The notes: a model not told the origin generated them from the letters alone. Shown: positions 10,158 to 19,108, counted from the stretch's first letter. The stretch: DNA of 64,000 bases from Candidatus Thiodiazotropha sp. (ex Monitilora ramsayi) (GCA_025655575.1 JAHXIP010000009.1:71500-135499), one strand, 5' to 3'. Program-made: numbers and translations.

Positions 10158-12017
10158 TTATCTTGGGTTGCCGTTCAGGCCTGAAAGCAACAACCGAAGC
10201 TCATCCAGCGATTGCTGAAGCCTGGTACGCAAGTGCGAAGATTTTCGATTCATACACTTTAGTACGAATTCCGCCGTATCGATAACCCGCTTACTACGTG
10301 GATTATTGGGACAGCTATCGACGTGAAGATACCTGTCCAGGGTGCGGGTCGTAGGTGTGGACTTATCGATATAGACAGGCCAGATCCCGCTCTCCTCGGC
10401 CAGTTCCAGTTTGGTTTTGCCGAGGTCACGCTCCCAGCAGGCGAGGGAAGCATGCATGACCTGCACAACCCGCTCCTTTACCAATTGCTTTTCAGCGTCA
10501 TTTTCCGATCCATTGACAGGATGAGAATCTTTACTGCTTCCTATCCTATGACCCGGCCCCATACGCGCAAGCTCCAGGATGGTGCCCAGAGACTGCTCGA
10601 CAGCCTTGATGCGATGTTCGTTCTGCTCGATACTGCTGACAAGATATTCAGTTATCTTCTCACCCTCTTCACTGGAGAGCGGGCGCATGACAATCGTCTG
10701 TCTTATCCCACCTGAAATCCGCATCAGATTGATAGCGGCATCGGCCTCAAACCGACGCCCATCTTTCGTCAAGCATTCCAGCCGCTGGTGATAGGGTTGG
10801 TCTGACGAAGTCCCTGCGGCCAGCTCACTGAGAGTCTCTGCGTGAGGAAACAGATCCCCCAGATCCAGCTGACTGATCTCTTCTTCCGAATAGTAAAAGA
10901 GCTTCAGCGCCGCTCTATTGAAATAAATGGCTTCACCCTCCTCGCCAAAACAGAGGATTGCGCTATCATCGAGATCGAGAAGCCGCTCAAGTTCTTTGTT
11001 GCGGATCCGTATCTGACCGGCCATTCTCTCAAAGCCCTGCGCAAGTGTCGCGAATTCAAGTAAGCCTCTCTTGCTGACGTGAATATCCCGTTTCCAGTCA
11101 GCCACCTGCCGCATTCCCTCCACCAGCCTATCCATTGGAACAAACAGAAACCGGTTGAACATCCAGAGGGCCACAAGCAGGATGGTCAGTGTTAGCAGGA
11201 TAAATCCACCCGTGGTTATCACTTGAGTGAGTCCCATCTCTTCCAGCAGAACACTAACATCCTCGTAACCGACAATCCTAAATACAGGCCTGCCTGCGGA
11301 TGTCTGTAACGTGTAGGCCACCGGAAGATGATTTTCATTATCCACAACCGCTTCAGAGCCAGGATTGATGTCGGAGATATTGAATATCTTTACCGGGGTT
11401 TTGGTGATGCGGCTAATCTCAGGAAGATTAAAGGCTGGATCGACAACAACTTCGAGATAACCGACGGCACGCAACCCTCCCACCGGCACTAACGTCGAGA
11501 AGAGCGGTCCCACCGGTGAAGTCCAGAGTGCATCCACTGCCTTCAGACGATCGATCTTTTTCCTCTGTACCAGTTGAGTTGCCAGATAGGGTGGGAGATG
11601 ATTTTCCAGTTGCTTCTCACCTGCATCACTTTGCACCAGCAACTCCAAGTCCAGGCTATAGACTCTCAGCCTTACCAAGTTGATCTCTGCAAAACCGGCA
11701 AAACCACTGATAAAGGGATCATTCAGGACTTCTACGATATTGGAAACCTTTCCCTTGTCGTGCGGGAACTGTAGTGCCTCTATTAACTGGGTGTTGTGGC
11801 CAAGCTTCATACCCAGATCAAATGCGTGGCCGCTGATCTCTCTGATAACCTCTTGCGAAGCCACTTCCATTACCCGAGACAAACTCTTGATCTGAGCATC
11901 GAGTGCCGCTTGTTTGAAATAGGAGCTTGCCAATAGGGAAAGCAGCACGGACGATATGCCAACCATCGCATAGATGGCGACAGTGACAGTCTTTATGGAT
12001 AAGCTTTCTATACGCAT
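10158..12017 (-). CDS. Membrane sensor protein with HAMP and PAS domains, no kinase domain
   Basis: 619 residues. A transmembrane helix at about 10-32, a periplasmic sensor region to about 265, a second helix at about 265-290 and a HAMP-like linker (RFLFVPMDRLVEGMRQV) are followed by a PAS domain (LLDLDDSAILCFGEEGEAIYFN...). After a coiled-coil stretch, the C-terminus carries a compact region (CWERDLGKTKLELAEESG...RTLDRYL...FVL). There is no H-box, HATPase, GGDEF, EAL or chemoreceptor tip. The C-terminal region looks like a conserved module I have seen at the ends of other PAS proteins, without known function. It lies 30 bp downstream of the rhodanese gene on the same strand, so the two are probably cotranscribed. 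Confidence 0.8.
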   Translation of the reverse strand: MRIESLSIKTVTVAIYAMVGISSVLLSLLASSYFKQAALDAQIKSLSRVMEVASQEVIREISGHAFDLGMKLGHNTQLIEALQFPHDKGKVSNIVEVLNDPFISGFAGFAEINLVRLRVYSLDLELLVQSDAGEKQLENHLPPYLATQLVQRKKIDRLKAVDALWTSPVGPLFSTLVPVGGLRAVGYLEVVVDPAFNLPEISRITKTPVKIFNISDINPGSEAVVDNENHLPVAYTLQTSAGRPVFRIVGYEDVSVLLEEMGLTQVITTGGFILLTLTILLVALWMFNRFLFVPMDRLVEGMRQVADWKRDIHVSKRGLLEFATLAQGFERMAGQIRIRNKELERLLDLDDSAILCFGEEGEAIYFNRAALKLFYYSEEEISQLDLGDLFPHAETLSELAAGTSSDQPYHQRLECLTKDGRRFEADAAINLMRISGGIRQTIVMRPLSSEEGEKITEYLVSSIEQNEHRIKAVEQSLGTILELARMGPGHRIGSSKDSHPVNGSENDAEKQLVKERVVQVMHASLACWERDLGKTKLELAEESGIWPVYIDKSTPTTRTLDRYLHVDSCPNNPRSKRVIDTAEFVLKCMNRKSSHLRTRLQQSLDELRLLLSGLNGNPR

Positions 12018-12047
12018 GCAGCTGGCCGTGTTTTATTATTTTGCGGG

Positions 12048-12518
12048 CTACTTGGTCACTGCCGGCAACCGCTTATCCAGCCACTCCTTCCACCCGCCTC
12101 GAAACCAGAAAATGTTCGAATAACCCCATTTGACAGCTTTTGAGATCGCGTCGGAACTCCGTTGACAACGAATTCCATTACAGTAAAAAAGTAACGGTAC
12201 TGATCTGTCAGGGGATACCGCTTCGAGGTCAGTAAGAGTAAGCGTTGTGTTTAGAAGATTGTGAGCATCTTCGATATGACCCTTAATATATTCAGTTTTT
12301 TTTCTTGCATCGATCACAACAATATCTGGATTGGCAAGTATCAGTTCGATCGTCTCTTCTGCACTGACAACTGTTGCTCCCGGGAGACTTTCAGGGACAT
12401 AGGGCTTATCATCAGCCGACGAAACAGTGAAAAACCCAACAAAAAGTATGGCAATTAATCTCAATTTACTCAGTTCCCGCAGATTTAAAATAGACTGGCA
12501 CCAGCGATTGTTTACCAC
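12048..12518 (-). CDS. Exported single-domain rhodanese
   Basis: 156 residues with an N-terminal hydrophobic export segment (LRLIAILFVGFFTVSSA) followed by one rhodanese domain. The active-site loop is FYCNGIRCQR with catalytic Cys113; a second Cys at 118 sits in the same loop. DARKKTEYIKGHIEDAHN and FRGGWKEWLDKRLP are the other conserved rhodanese elements. It would handle sulfane sulfur or act as a phosphatase-like binding module in the periplasm; the substrate is unknown. The start codon is GTG. The PAS/HAMP sensor gene follows after 30 bp, suggesting the rhodanese contributes to what the sensor detects. Confidence 0.88.
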   Translation of the reverse strand: MVNNRWCQSILNLRELSKLRLIAILFVGFFTVSSADDKPYVPESLPGATVVSAEETIELILANPDIVVIDARKKTEYIKGHIEDAHNLLNTTLTLTDLEAVSPDRSVPLLFYCNGIRCQRSSDAISKAVKWGYSNIFWFRGGWKEWLDKRLPAVTK

Positions 12519-12770
12519 TTAAGTCAAAGCGGAAAAAAAGAAGTTTGCCATAATACCGTACAACACAGCTCAAATCAGCCTCACACAGTCCTGTAATTAT
12601 ATTTAAGTCATTGAAACATAGACCCATTGGCAGTGAGAAATACCACCTTGACTCTCTGCCCCTTTCATTGAAGCCGGTTTATTATTCTTCATTATTGACA
12701 CAATTCAGCGCCCCTATCCCACCCTGCAACGGGTATACTACGGTAAACAGAATACCCATATCATGGAACC

Positions 12771-13565
12771 ATGACGCTACCGCATACGATCGTCAGGGAA
12801 GCGGATCTCCCCTCCCCCTCTCCGATTCTCAATCACCTGTTCGACATGATGTTCGACCCGAACACCTCACTGGATGACCTGGCAGATACCATCTCCACCG
12901 ATGCCGGCCTGTCCGCCCGGACGCTTCGCTCCGCCAACGCGGCCTTCTCATCGCCGGAACAGAAAATCGAGAACGTTCGAGATGCCGTGGTACGCATCGG
13001 CCTGATCACGACCATTCATATTCTCACAGCAACAGAGATCAAGGCGGTCTTTTTTTCCGTGCCCGGTCACCACGGGGATATGCAACAGCTTTGGCGGCAC
13101 AATCTGGTGACAGCCTGCATTGCAGACGCCTATGCTCACCACTACGATTTTGAGAAACCGGCGCGCTGGTTCACGGGAGGATTGCTGCACGATATCGGTC
13201 GACTGGTTCTCTTGAGACACGACCCGGTAAAATATACCGACGCGGTCGCCAGGGAGATCTCCGGTGAGCAAGCCATCTGCGATGCCGAGCGAGAGATCTT
13301 CGGTATCAGTCATGAAGAGGTTGGCGCCGAGCTGATGACACTCTGGCAATTCCCTGATGAGATCGCTGAAGCGGCTTATCATCATGACCAGCCTTTTGTC
13401 TCCCATGATGACTTTCGCACCGGCATCTGTATTGCGAATGAGTTGGCCAAAGCCCTGGAAAGTGATGAACCATTACCGAAGCATGATGATTTTTCTGCAG
13501 AGAAAATCATAGCCGAGGCCGGTGAGAAATATGAGGTTATGAAGAAGGCTTCGGGAACATCCTGA
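12771..13565 (+). CDS. HDOD domain protein
   Basis: 264 residues, nearly all one HDOD domain (metal-independent or degenerate HD hydrolase) of the kind found in bacterial signalling adaptors. The start LPSPSPILNHLFDMMFDPNTSLDDLADTI is the typical N-terminal helical part. FTGGLLHDIGRLVLL carries the HD-type motif, and YHHDQP is the later conserved His segment. No other output domain is attached. It is flanked by a divergent rhodanese gene and by the broken monooxygenase gene downstream. A second HDOD gene lies at 42724. HDOD proteins elsewhere act in c-di-GMP, virulence or cell-cycle signalling, but nothing here specifies the pathway. Confidence 0.88.
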   Translation: MTLPHTIVREADLPSPSPILNHLFDMMFDPNTSLDDLADTISTDAGLSARTLRSANAAFSSPEQKIENVRDAVVRIGLITTIHILTATEIKAVFFSVPGHHGDMQQLWRHNLVTACIADAYAHHYDFEKPARWFTGGLLHDIGRLVLLRHDPVKYTDAVAREISGEQAICDAEREIFGISHEEVGAELMTLWQFPDEIAEAAYHHDQPFVSHDDFRTGICIANELAKALESDEPLPKHDDFSAEKIIAEAGEKYEVMKKASGTS

Positions 13566-13606
13566 AAAATATCCAGTCATCTTTAGAGGCACCGGATTAA
13601 TAGCTA

Positions 13607-14165
13607 ATGTAAGCCGTTATCTTCAAAGCACAAATCAAACAACTGGATGAAACCTATCGGCAAACCACAGCACAATTAGGGCCTGTTAACACTAATCCAA
13701 TAGGTTCTGTTGCGCCTAAAAAAGCGCCAATCAAGGCGCGAGGAGAGAAGTTTGGTTATTCCAAATGAACGACGAGCAACACCGAGTGGCGCTTTTTCAG
13801 GCGTCACCCGAAGGGCTGGGGCTGTTTTTGCACCCAGCGGCGTTATCATTCGCTCATGTAGTAGTGACTACACATCGCTCATTCTGCCTTGCTGGGTACA
13901 AAAACAGTCCCAGCAGAACCTATTGGATTAGTGTTAACAGGCCCTAAGAGAACTTGCCGAAAAACAATACGGTTGCCGGGAGTTTGTTTCAATCACACAG
14001 GACGATCATGAAATTGCCATCTCCTACTGGGACAGCCTGGCGCAAATACAAGCCTGGAAACAGGATGCGGCGCATCTCGCCGCACAGATGAAAAGTCCTG
14101 CATGGTACAAGTCTATTCAGATTCAGATTATTGAGGTGATGCGAGAATATGGCAGAACGTATTAG
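13607..14165 (+). pseudogene. Antibiotic biosynthesis monooxygenase (ABM) domain gene, split by a MITE
   Basis: The two halves flanking the element at 13679-13944 encode one ABM-fold protein. The left half reads VIFKAQIKQLDETYRQTTAQL; the right half RELAEKQYGCREFVSITQ and later ISYWDSLAQIQAWKQDAAHL, ending at TAG 14163-14165. Removing the element and one TA copy joins Gln-Leu to Arg-Glu in frame, giving about 95 residues, the normal family size. In addition the only plausible start codon (13607) is followed at once by TAA, where a Tyr codon is usual, so the gene appears to carry two separate lesions. The family comprises small cofactor-free monooxygenases and haem-degrading relatives. Confidence 0.85.
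13679..13944. mobile_element. 266-bp MITE with perfect 31-bp terminal inverted repeats and TA target duplication
   Basis: The termini 13679-13709 and 13914-13944 are exact reverse complements over 31 bp, beginning GGGCCTGTTAACACTAAT. The element is flanked on both sides by TA (13677-13678 and 13945-13946). It encodes no transposase; short open frames cross it but look meaningless. TA duplication is typical of IS630/Tc1-mariner and some IS5-group elements, so a transposase of such a family probably moved it. Inside are two further inverted-repeat pairs (13712-13729 with 13787-13803, and 13816-13837 with 13892-13913). Confidence 0.92.
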
Positions 14166-14673
14166 CTCGTTTGCGCGGGTGCAACCATACCGACCGACAA
14201 CGAATACCTTTCGAGCCTATGGCTTATTGGTACTCATACTATTATCGACACACACAGGATATATCTACGGCGGCGAGCTCAGACCCTTCACCACAGACGG
14301 GTGCAGCGTATTCCCCGACGGCACGCCAAGACAGCAATCACTATGGGCTGAATGCTGCATCCGCCATGACCTTGCCTATTGGAAAGGCGGCACCTACCAG
14401 GAACGACTGACAGCGGATCAGGCATTACAGCAATGCGTCGCTCAGTCGGGCGAACCTGAGATCGCCCAACTGATGCTGGCTGGCGTGCGCGTGGGTGGCT
14501 CACCCTATTTCCCTACGACTTACCGCTGGGGATATGGCTGGCCTTACAGGCGTGGCTATCAGGCATTGAGTGGGGAGGAAAAAATCGAAGTAAGCCAGCA
14601 ACTCGATAGATTGAAGACCATTATTCAAAGCCTTTCTACTGAAGTGAGCAGTGATAAGCAGCCGTCACAGTAG
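14149..14673 (+). CDS. Putative membrane-anchored or secreted phospholipase A2-like protein
   Basis: 174 residues. A hydrophobic segment (YGLLVLILLSTHTGYIYGG, about 24-42) can serve as signal peptide or anchor. The mature part has TDGCSVFPDGTPRQQSLWAECC then IRHDLAYWKGGT. The CCxxHD arrangement (C69, C70, H73, D74) is that of the phospholipase A2 active-site helix, where His activates water and Asp binds calcium. It overlaps the end of the disrupted ABM gene by 17 bp, so the two were probably cotranscribed before the insertion. The start could lie further in; family call rests on this one motif and general size. Confidence 0.7.
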   Translation: MAERISSFARVQPYRPTTNTFRAYGLLVLILLSTHTGYIYGGELRPFTTDGCSVFPDGTPRQQSLWAECCIRHDLAYWKGGTYQERLTADQALQQCVAQSGEPEIAQLMLAGVRVGGSPYFPTTYRWGYGWPYRRGYQALSGEEKIEVSQQLDRLKTIIQSLSTEVSSDKQPSQ

Positions 14674-14927
14674 TGCATCAATTGCCAGAGAGCAAAACTC
14701 AAATAAAGGGCTCTCAGGAACGATATTGATTCTAATTCTCATTAGGCGTCGTATCTCATGAAAGAAGTTCCCATGCCAATGTAGAAATGTCATTGAACCT
14801 CCTACCCTACACGCTTAGGATTTTGTATATTTCTCAGGCAGGCAATGGTCCAATATAAGTCAGGCATCCAATACACGATGAAGTCTCATTTTGATCTACT
14901 CCCGCCACTACTAATCTCAGGCAAGTC

Positions 14928-15650
14928 ATGACCCCTAAATTACGTCTTGTTAAACATCGGCATCGCTGCACTCACTGTCTATTCCGGCGTTTTTTCGTCA
15001 ACGTCGGGCTCAACTGTGACGAAATAGACCAGACGGGGCAGACCACGACCACCAACATCGGGCCTTATCATCCTGGCGAGTACCTTTACCGCGCCGGAGA
15101 CCCCTGTAACGCGCTCTATGTTGTCCATGCCGGCACCGTCAAGACAGAAACGGTGACATACGATGGAGACCTGCATATCAGTGGCTTCTATTTGGCGGGG
15201 GATCTGTTCGGTGCAGATGGCATACACCAGCGCCGGTTCGCTACCGATGCCATGGCTATCGAAAAAACCTGGGTATGTGAGCTTACATTCGACAACTGGG
15301 CAACTCTGGCCAATGACTACCCCGATCTTCAGAGTCAGCTGATATCTGAGCTGGGCCGGGTGATTGCAAATAAAGAGCATGAAGCGCTATCCACCCATCA
15401 TCACCTGTTGACGCAGCGATTGATGGGCTTCCTGGCCGATCTCCTTTATCGCGTCAGAGAACGGCAGGGACTGCAAACTAACGAAATCGAATTGACCATG
15501 ACGAAAACAGATATTGCACGCTATTTGGGAGCTACGCCGGAATCCATCAGCCGGACACTGGCCAAGCTGGAGAAAGCGGGTTACATCGTCAATACGAAAC
15601 GCAGAATCCGTATTCTCAAAGACTATTCGAGTCTGGATGTTGCCATCTGA
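14928..15650 (+). CDS. FNR/CRP-family transcriptional regulator lacking one canonical cluster cysteine
   Basis: 240 residues: cyclic-nucleotide-binding-like sensor domain, dimer helix, then a winged HTH with TPESISRTLAKLEKAGYI. The E-SR recognition residues are those of FNR, which binds TTGAT-N4-ATCAA. FNR holds a 4Fe-4S cluster on three N-terminal cysteines plus one central one. Here Cys14 and Cys17 match the first pair, Cys117 (WVCEL) matches the central one, but the position of the third is Phe23; the next cysteine is Cys30. Oxygen sensing may therefore differ. A perfect FNR-type site precedes napF at 28873, a possible target. No other gene is cotranscribed. Confidence 0.9.
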   Translation: MTPKLRLVKHRHRCTHCLFRRFFVNVGLNCDEIDQTGQTTTTNIGPYHPGEYLYRAGDPCNALYVVHAGTVKTETVTYDGDLHISGFYLAGDLFGADGIHQRRFATDAMAIEKTWVCELTFDNWATLANDYPDLQSQLISELGRVIANKEHEALSTHHHLLTQRLMGFLADLLYRVRERQGLQTNEIELTMTKTDIARYLGATPESISRTLAKLEKAGYIVNTKRRIRILKDYSSLDVAI

Positions 15651-15712
15651 GTCACATCAGAACGTCAAATCATAGACAAGGACTACGGTTTAGCGCAGTC
15701 CTACGATTTCAT

Positions 15713-16294
15713 TCAATGCGCAAGAATATCTGAAATCTTCAACCGGAGCGGAGGAAGCAGTTCCTGCTCAAACCAAGCATTCCTTCGAAGCCACAGATTA
15801 TTTCTGGGACTTGGATGTGGCAGGGGTACCCGATGCGGCCAATAGTCCTGCCAGGATTTCACCAGCTCAGCGAGTGATGAACTCGCTGACCCAAAATGAT
15901 AGGCCTGCGCATACTTGCCGAGCACTAACACCATCTCTACATTTGTCAGCTCGTCAAGTAACTGTTTGCGCCACTTGGCCTCACACTCCGGTCGCGGGGC
16001 AAGATCGCCGGACTTCCCTTTGCCGGGGTAGCAGAAACCCATCGGTAGTATTGCAATTTGGTGGGCATCGTAGAACACCTCACGCGTAACCCCCATCCAC
16101 TCCCGCAAACGATCTCCACTCGCATCGTCAAACGGCACGCCAGAATTATGAACCTTTATACCCGGGGCCTGCCCTGCAATTAAAATCCTCGCACCCGGGT
16201 TGATCTGTAACACAGGCCTTACACCATGGGGTAAAGTCTTTTCACAAATGGTGCATTTTCTAACATCGCGCAATAGAGACTCGAATTCAGTCAT
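15713..16294 (-). CDS. Uracil-DNA glycosylase superfamily protein
   Basis: Single-domain protein of 193 residues in the UDG superfamily. After an N-terminal CTICEKTLPHGVRPVLQ segment come ILIAGQAPGIKVHNSGVPFDD (the catalytic/water-activating loop region), MGFCYPGKG, VLVLGKYAQAYHF and the late motif PLPHPSPRNNLWLRRN. That set matches the small uracil-DNA-glycosylase-like family whose members remove uracil or are still uncharacterised. An upstream GTG at 16369 would add 25 poorly conserved residues; the ATG at 16294 gives the usual family length. No neighbouring repair gene. Confidence 0.85.
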   Translation of the reverse strand: MTEFESLLRDVRKCTICEKTLPHGVRPVLQINPGARILIAGQAPGIKVHNSGVPFDDASGDRLREWMGVTREVFYDAHQIAILPMGFCYPGKGKSGDLAPRPECEAKWRKQLLDELTNVEMVLVLGKYAQAYHFGSASSSLAELVKSWQDYWPHRVPLPHPSPRNNLWLRRNAWFEQELLPPLRLKISDILAH

Positions 16295-16499
16295 TGAATC
16301 ATCTCGAATAAAGGCATAGTTTTCGTCGCCATCCAAATCTATAGAGATAGCATAGACAGGCACTGCCACCCGGTACCGGCAAACAATTGGAAATTAATTG
16401 TCAGGCATTGAAAGTGCTATAAAAACTTGTTCACCAAGCGGTAATTATTATTGGCTGTGGATAGATCGCAGATCCAACCATGGGTGTTGGTAAGTTTTG

Positions 16500-18041
16500 T
16501 CACTCTGACTCAACCCCCCATCCCCCACCACCCGGCGTCTCTATGCAGAGCATGTCGCCAGCTTCTACCTGCAAACTCACCTTGGGCGGTAACAGTTTGC
16601 CATTGAAGCTGTTGACCCCCACCTGTCCGGATTGTCCACCCCGGATTCCCCAAGGTTGGTGAGTTCGGCGTTCGGTGAGCAGCGTCACTTGGGTCGGCGC
16701 GAGGAACTCGAACTCCCTGATCAACCCGTCACCACCATATCGCTGCCCTTTACCGCCAGAGCCCTTTCGCAACGCATAACGTCTCACACGCAGCGGAAAC
16801 CGGCTCTCGATCACCTCGATGGGGGTATTGAGGGTATTGGTCATATGGGTCTGCACTCCATGCAGCCCCCCTCCCCGCCGACCTGCTCCCATGCCGCCAC
16901 CGATGGTTTCATAGTAGTCCCACCGGAGTGTGTCACTGTCACTGCCCATGGCCAGGTTATTCATGCTGCCGTGACTGGCAGCCGGAATACCATCCGGCAG
17001 CGCCCGGGAGAGTGCACCAAGCACGACATCCACCACACGGGTGCTGGTTTCCACATTGCCCGCAGCGACGGCCACCGGACGCTCGGCATTCAGCAGGCAA
17101 CCCTTGGGAGCCATAATGTGGATCGGACGAAAAGTACCGGCACATGCTGGTGTCTGCACAGGCATGAGACAGCGAAATACGTAATAGGCAGCTGCTGCAG
17201 CCACGGAGAGCGGGCAATTGATATTGCCCTTCACCTGGGCGGCGCTGCCAGAAAAGTCGACCACCACACCCTGAAGGTCAATCCTGAGTTCAACCCGGAT
17301 GGGAATGTCCTGATTCCCCTGACCATCATCATCCATCACGTCCTCGAACTGATAGATACCCACCGGCAATCGTTGCAGCGACTCACGCGCCAGACGTTCA
17401 GCATAGTCATTCAGGGCTTCAAGACCCTGTTTAAAACCATTCAATCCCCAAGTCTCAACCAACTGTTCAAGGCGCTGCAAGCCACTGCGGTTGGCACTCA
17501 GCTGGGCGGAGAAGTCTCCCTCCGACTCTTGTGGATTTCGGTTCTCGCCACAAAGCTGCAGCAAAAACTCCCGATCCAGGGCACCCCGTCGGATCAGCTT
17601 CCCCGGCGGTATGACGCGACCTTCCTGATCCAGCGAATGGGAAACCGGCATCGATCCCGGCGAGCTGGCGCCGATGTCGGCATGGTGAGCCCGATTGACC
17701 ACAAAGGCGACCAGCCGGTCTTCGAGGAAGAGGGGCGCAATCAACGTCACATCGGGTAGATGGGTCCCCCCGAGAAAGGGATCGTTGAGCACAACCATGT
17801 CGCCCTCATGCCATTCGATGGGAGAGACGATATCCGCAATGGCAAAGGCCATACTGCCCAAATGCACCGGGATATGGGCTGCCTGCGCACACAACTGGCC
17901 CGCCGCGTCGAAAACCGCACAGGAGAAATCGAGGCGATCACGAATGTTGGGAGAGAAGGCCGCATTCCTCAGCACAGCCCCCATCTCGTCACAGACGGCC
18001 TCGAGGCGAGAGGCAAAGATATTCAGTTCGATCGGGTCCAA
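16500..18041 (-). CDS. Hydantoinase B / 5-oxoprolinase beta-subunit family protein
   Basis: 513 residues. MDPIELNIFASRLEAVCDEMGAVL is the classical N-terminus of HyuB/oxoprolinase subunit B. Later motifs include HVVLNDPF-type MVVLNDPFLGGTHLPDV and GGGMGAGRRGGGLHGVQTHMTNT. These proteins hydrolyse 5-oxoproline or hydantoins with ATP, normally with a HyuA subunit encoded next door or fused. No hyuA is present within 5 kb on either side, so its partner must be elsewhere. The start codon is TTG at 18041, supported by AGGA seven bases upstream. Confidence 0.9.
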   Translation of the reverse strand: MDPIELNIFASRLEAVCDEMGAVLRNAAFSPNIRDRLDFSCAVFDAAGQLCAQAAHIPVHLGSMAFAIADIVSPIEWHEGDMVVLNDPFLGGTHLPDVTLIAPLFLEDRLVAFVVNRAHHADIGASSPGSMPVSHSLDQEGRVIPPGKLIRRGALDREFLLQLCGENRNPQESEGDFSAQLSANRSGLQRLEQLVETWGLNGFKQGLEALNDYAERLARESLQRLPVGIYQFEDVMDDDGQGNQDIPIRVELRIDLQGVVVDFSGSAAQVKGNINCPLSVAAAAAYYVFRCLMPVQTPACAGTFRPIHIMAPKGCLLNAERPVAVAAGNVETSTRVVDVVLGALSRALPDGIPAASHGSMNNLAMGSDSDTLRWDYYETIGGGMGAGRRGGGLHGVQTHMTNTLNTPIEVIESRFPLRVRRYALRKGSGGKGQRYGGDGLIREFEFLAPTQVTLLTERRTHQPWGIRGGQSGQVGVNSFNGKLLPPKVSLQVEAGDMLCIETPGGGGWGVESE

Positions 18042-18219
18042 TTATATTTCCTGCCACCATCGGGAAAGGCGTATCATTCTCCCCCACAATGTACCCTGTT
18101 GCATCCCTGTTACGGCATCGCTAGAATAGCCGACCATTCTACTAGGTTTTAGTTGGCTCAGTGTCAGTACTCAGGGCCATAACAAGAATTCTTAATATTT
18201 AACGAAGGAGCACTATCCC

Positions 18220-18801
18220 ATGGCACATGAACTTCCCGCCCTACCCTACGCCATCGATGCGCTGGAGCCGGTAATCTCAAAAGAGACGCTGGAGTTTCAT
18301 CACGGAAAACATCACAACACCTATGTGACCAATCTGAACAATCTGATTCCGGGTACCGAATTCGAGAACGCCTCCCTGGAAGATATCATCATGAAGTCCA
18401 CCGGCGGTGTCTTCAACAATGCCGCTCAGATCTGGAACCACACTTTCTACTGGAACTGCCTGCGCAGCCCTGCGGACGACAACGCACCAACCGGCGCACT
18501 GGCCGATGCCATCAACAGCACCTTCGGTTCTTTCGACGAATTCAAAAGCAAATTCGCCACTTCCGGCGCCACCAATTTCGGTTCCGGTTGGACCTGGTTG
18601 GTTCAGAACGAAGATGGCAGCCTGGAAATCTTCAACACCTCCAATGCCGGCTCACCGATGACATCCGGTAAAAAGGCCTTGCTGACTGCCGATGTTTGGG
18701 AACACGCCTACTACATCGATTATCGCAATGCCCGTCCTGCTTATCTGGAGGCATTCTGGAAAGTGGTCAACTGGGATTTTGTCGCCGGCAACATGAGCTA
18801 A
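18220..18801 (+). CDS. sodB: Superoxide dismutase [Fe]
   Basis: 193 residues, the same length as E. coli SodB. Dismutates superoxide in the cytoplasm. Metal ligands are visible: His27 ([13 protein letters not shown]), the His of NHTFYWNCL, and the Asp and His of [11 protein letters not shown]. The segment [14 protein letters not shown] and the [10 protein letters not shown] context favour iron over manganese. A strong AAGGAG precedes ATG 18220, and an intrinsic terminator follows at 18911, so it is monocistronic. Confidence 0.97.
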   Translation: MAHELPALPYAIDALEPVISKETLEFHHGKHHNTYVTNLNNLIPGTEFENASLEDIIMKSTGGVFNNAAQIWNHTFYWNCLRSPADDNAPTGALADAINSTFGSFDEFKSKFATSGATNFGSGWTWLVQNEDGSLEIFNTSNAGSPMTSGKKALLTADVWEHAYYIDYRNARPAYLEAFWKVVNWDFVAGNMS

Positions 18802-18910
18802 GCGGTTCAAGCACTGGCCAGTATCATGCATCCCAACTATTACAGCTGAACTAGTGTGCCATGCGTTACAGAATTTACCGTATGGCCCACTAGCCACTGA
18901 TAGAGAGACT

Positions 18911-18949
18911 AAAACCCCGCACTCCAACTCATGGTTTGCGGGGTTTTTT
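18911..18949 (+). terminator. Intrinsic terminator after sodB
   Basis: Stem CCCCGC (18915-18920) with GCGGGG (18938-18943), extended by flanking A/T pairs, is followed by six T residues. The loop is long (17 nt), but the U run and position after sodB support the call. Confidence 0.8.
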
Positions 18950-19108
18950 ATTTCAATATTACAATTCTCCACCTTGCTTGTGAAAAAACTATACAGCCAG
19001 CCTCATCAACAAAAGAACCTCTAAGCAACACTGAAACCTGACAGCTCAGGTAACAAGCTCTCCTGATTGAAAGTAGTCTTGTCACTCGTTAGTGACTTGG
19101 ATCGAATA

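Noticed and set aside
9857..10285. Plus-strand open frame of 142 residues
   Set aside because: Arg/Cys-rich composition, overlaps the 3' end of the sensor gene, no ribosome-binding site and no resemblance to a family.
16632..17759. Long plus-strand open frame of 375 residues
   Set aside because: Antisense to the hydantoinase B gene, whose conserved motifs leave no doubt which strand is coding.
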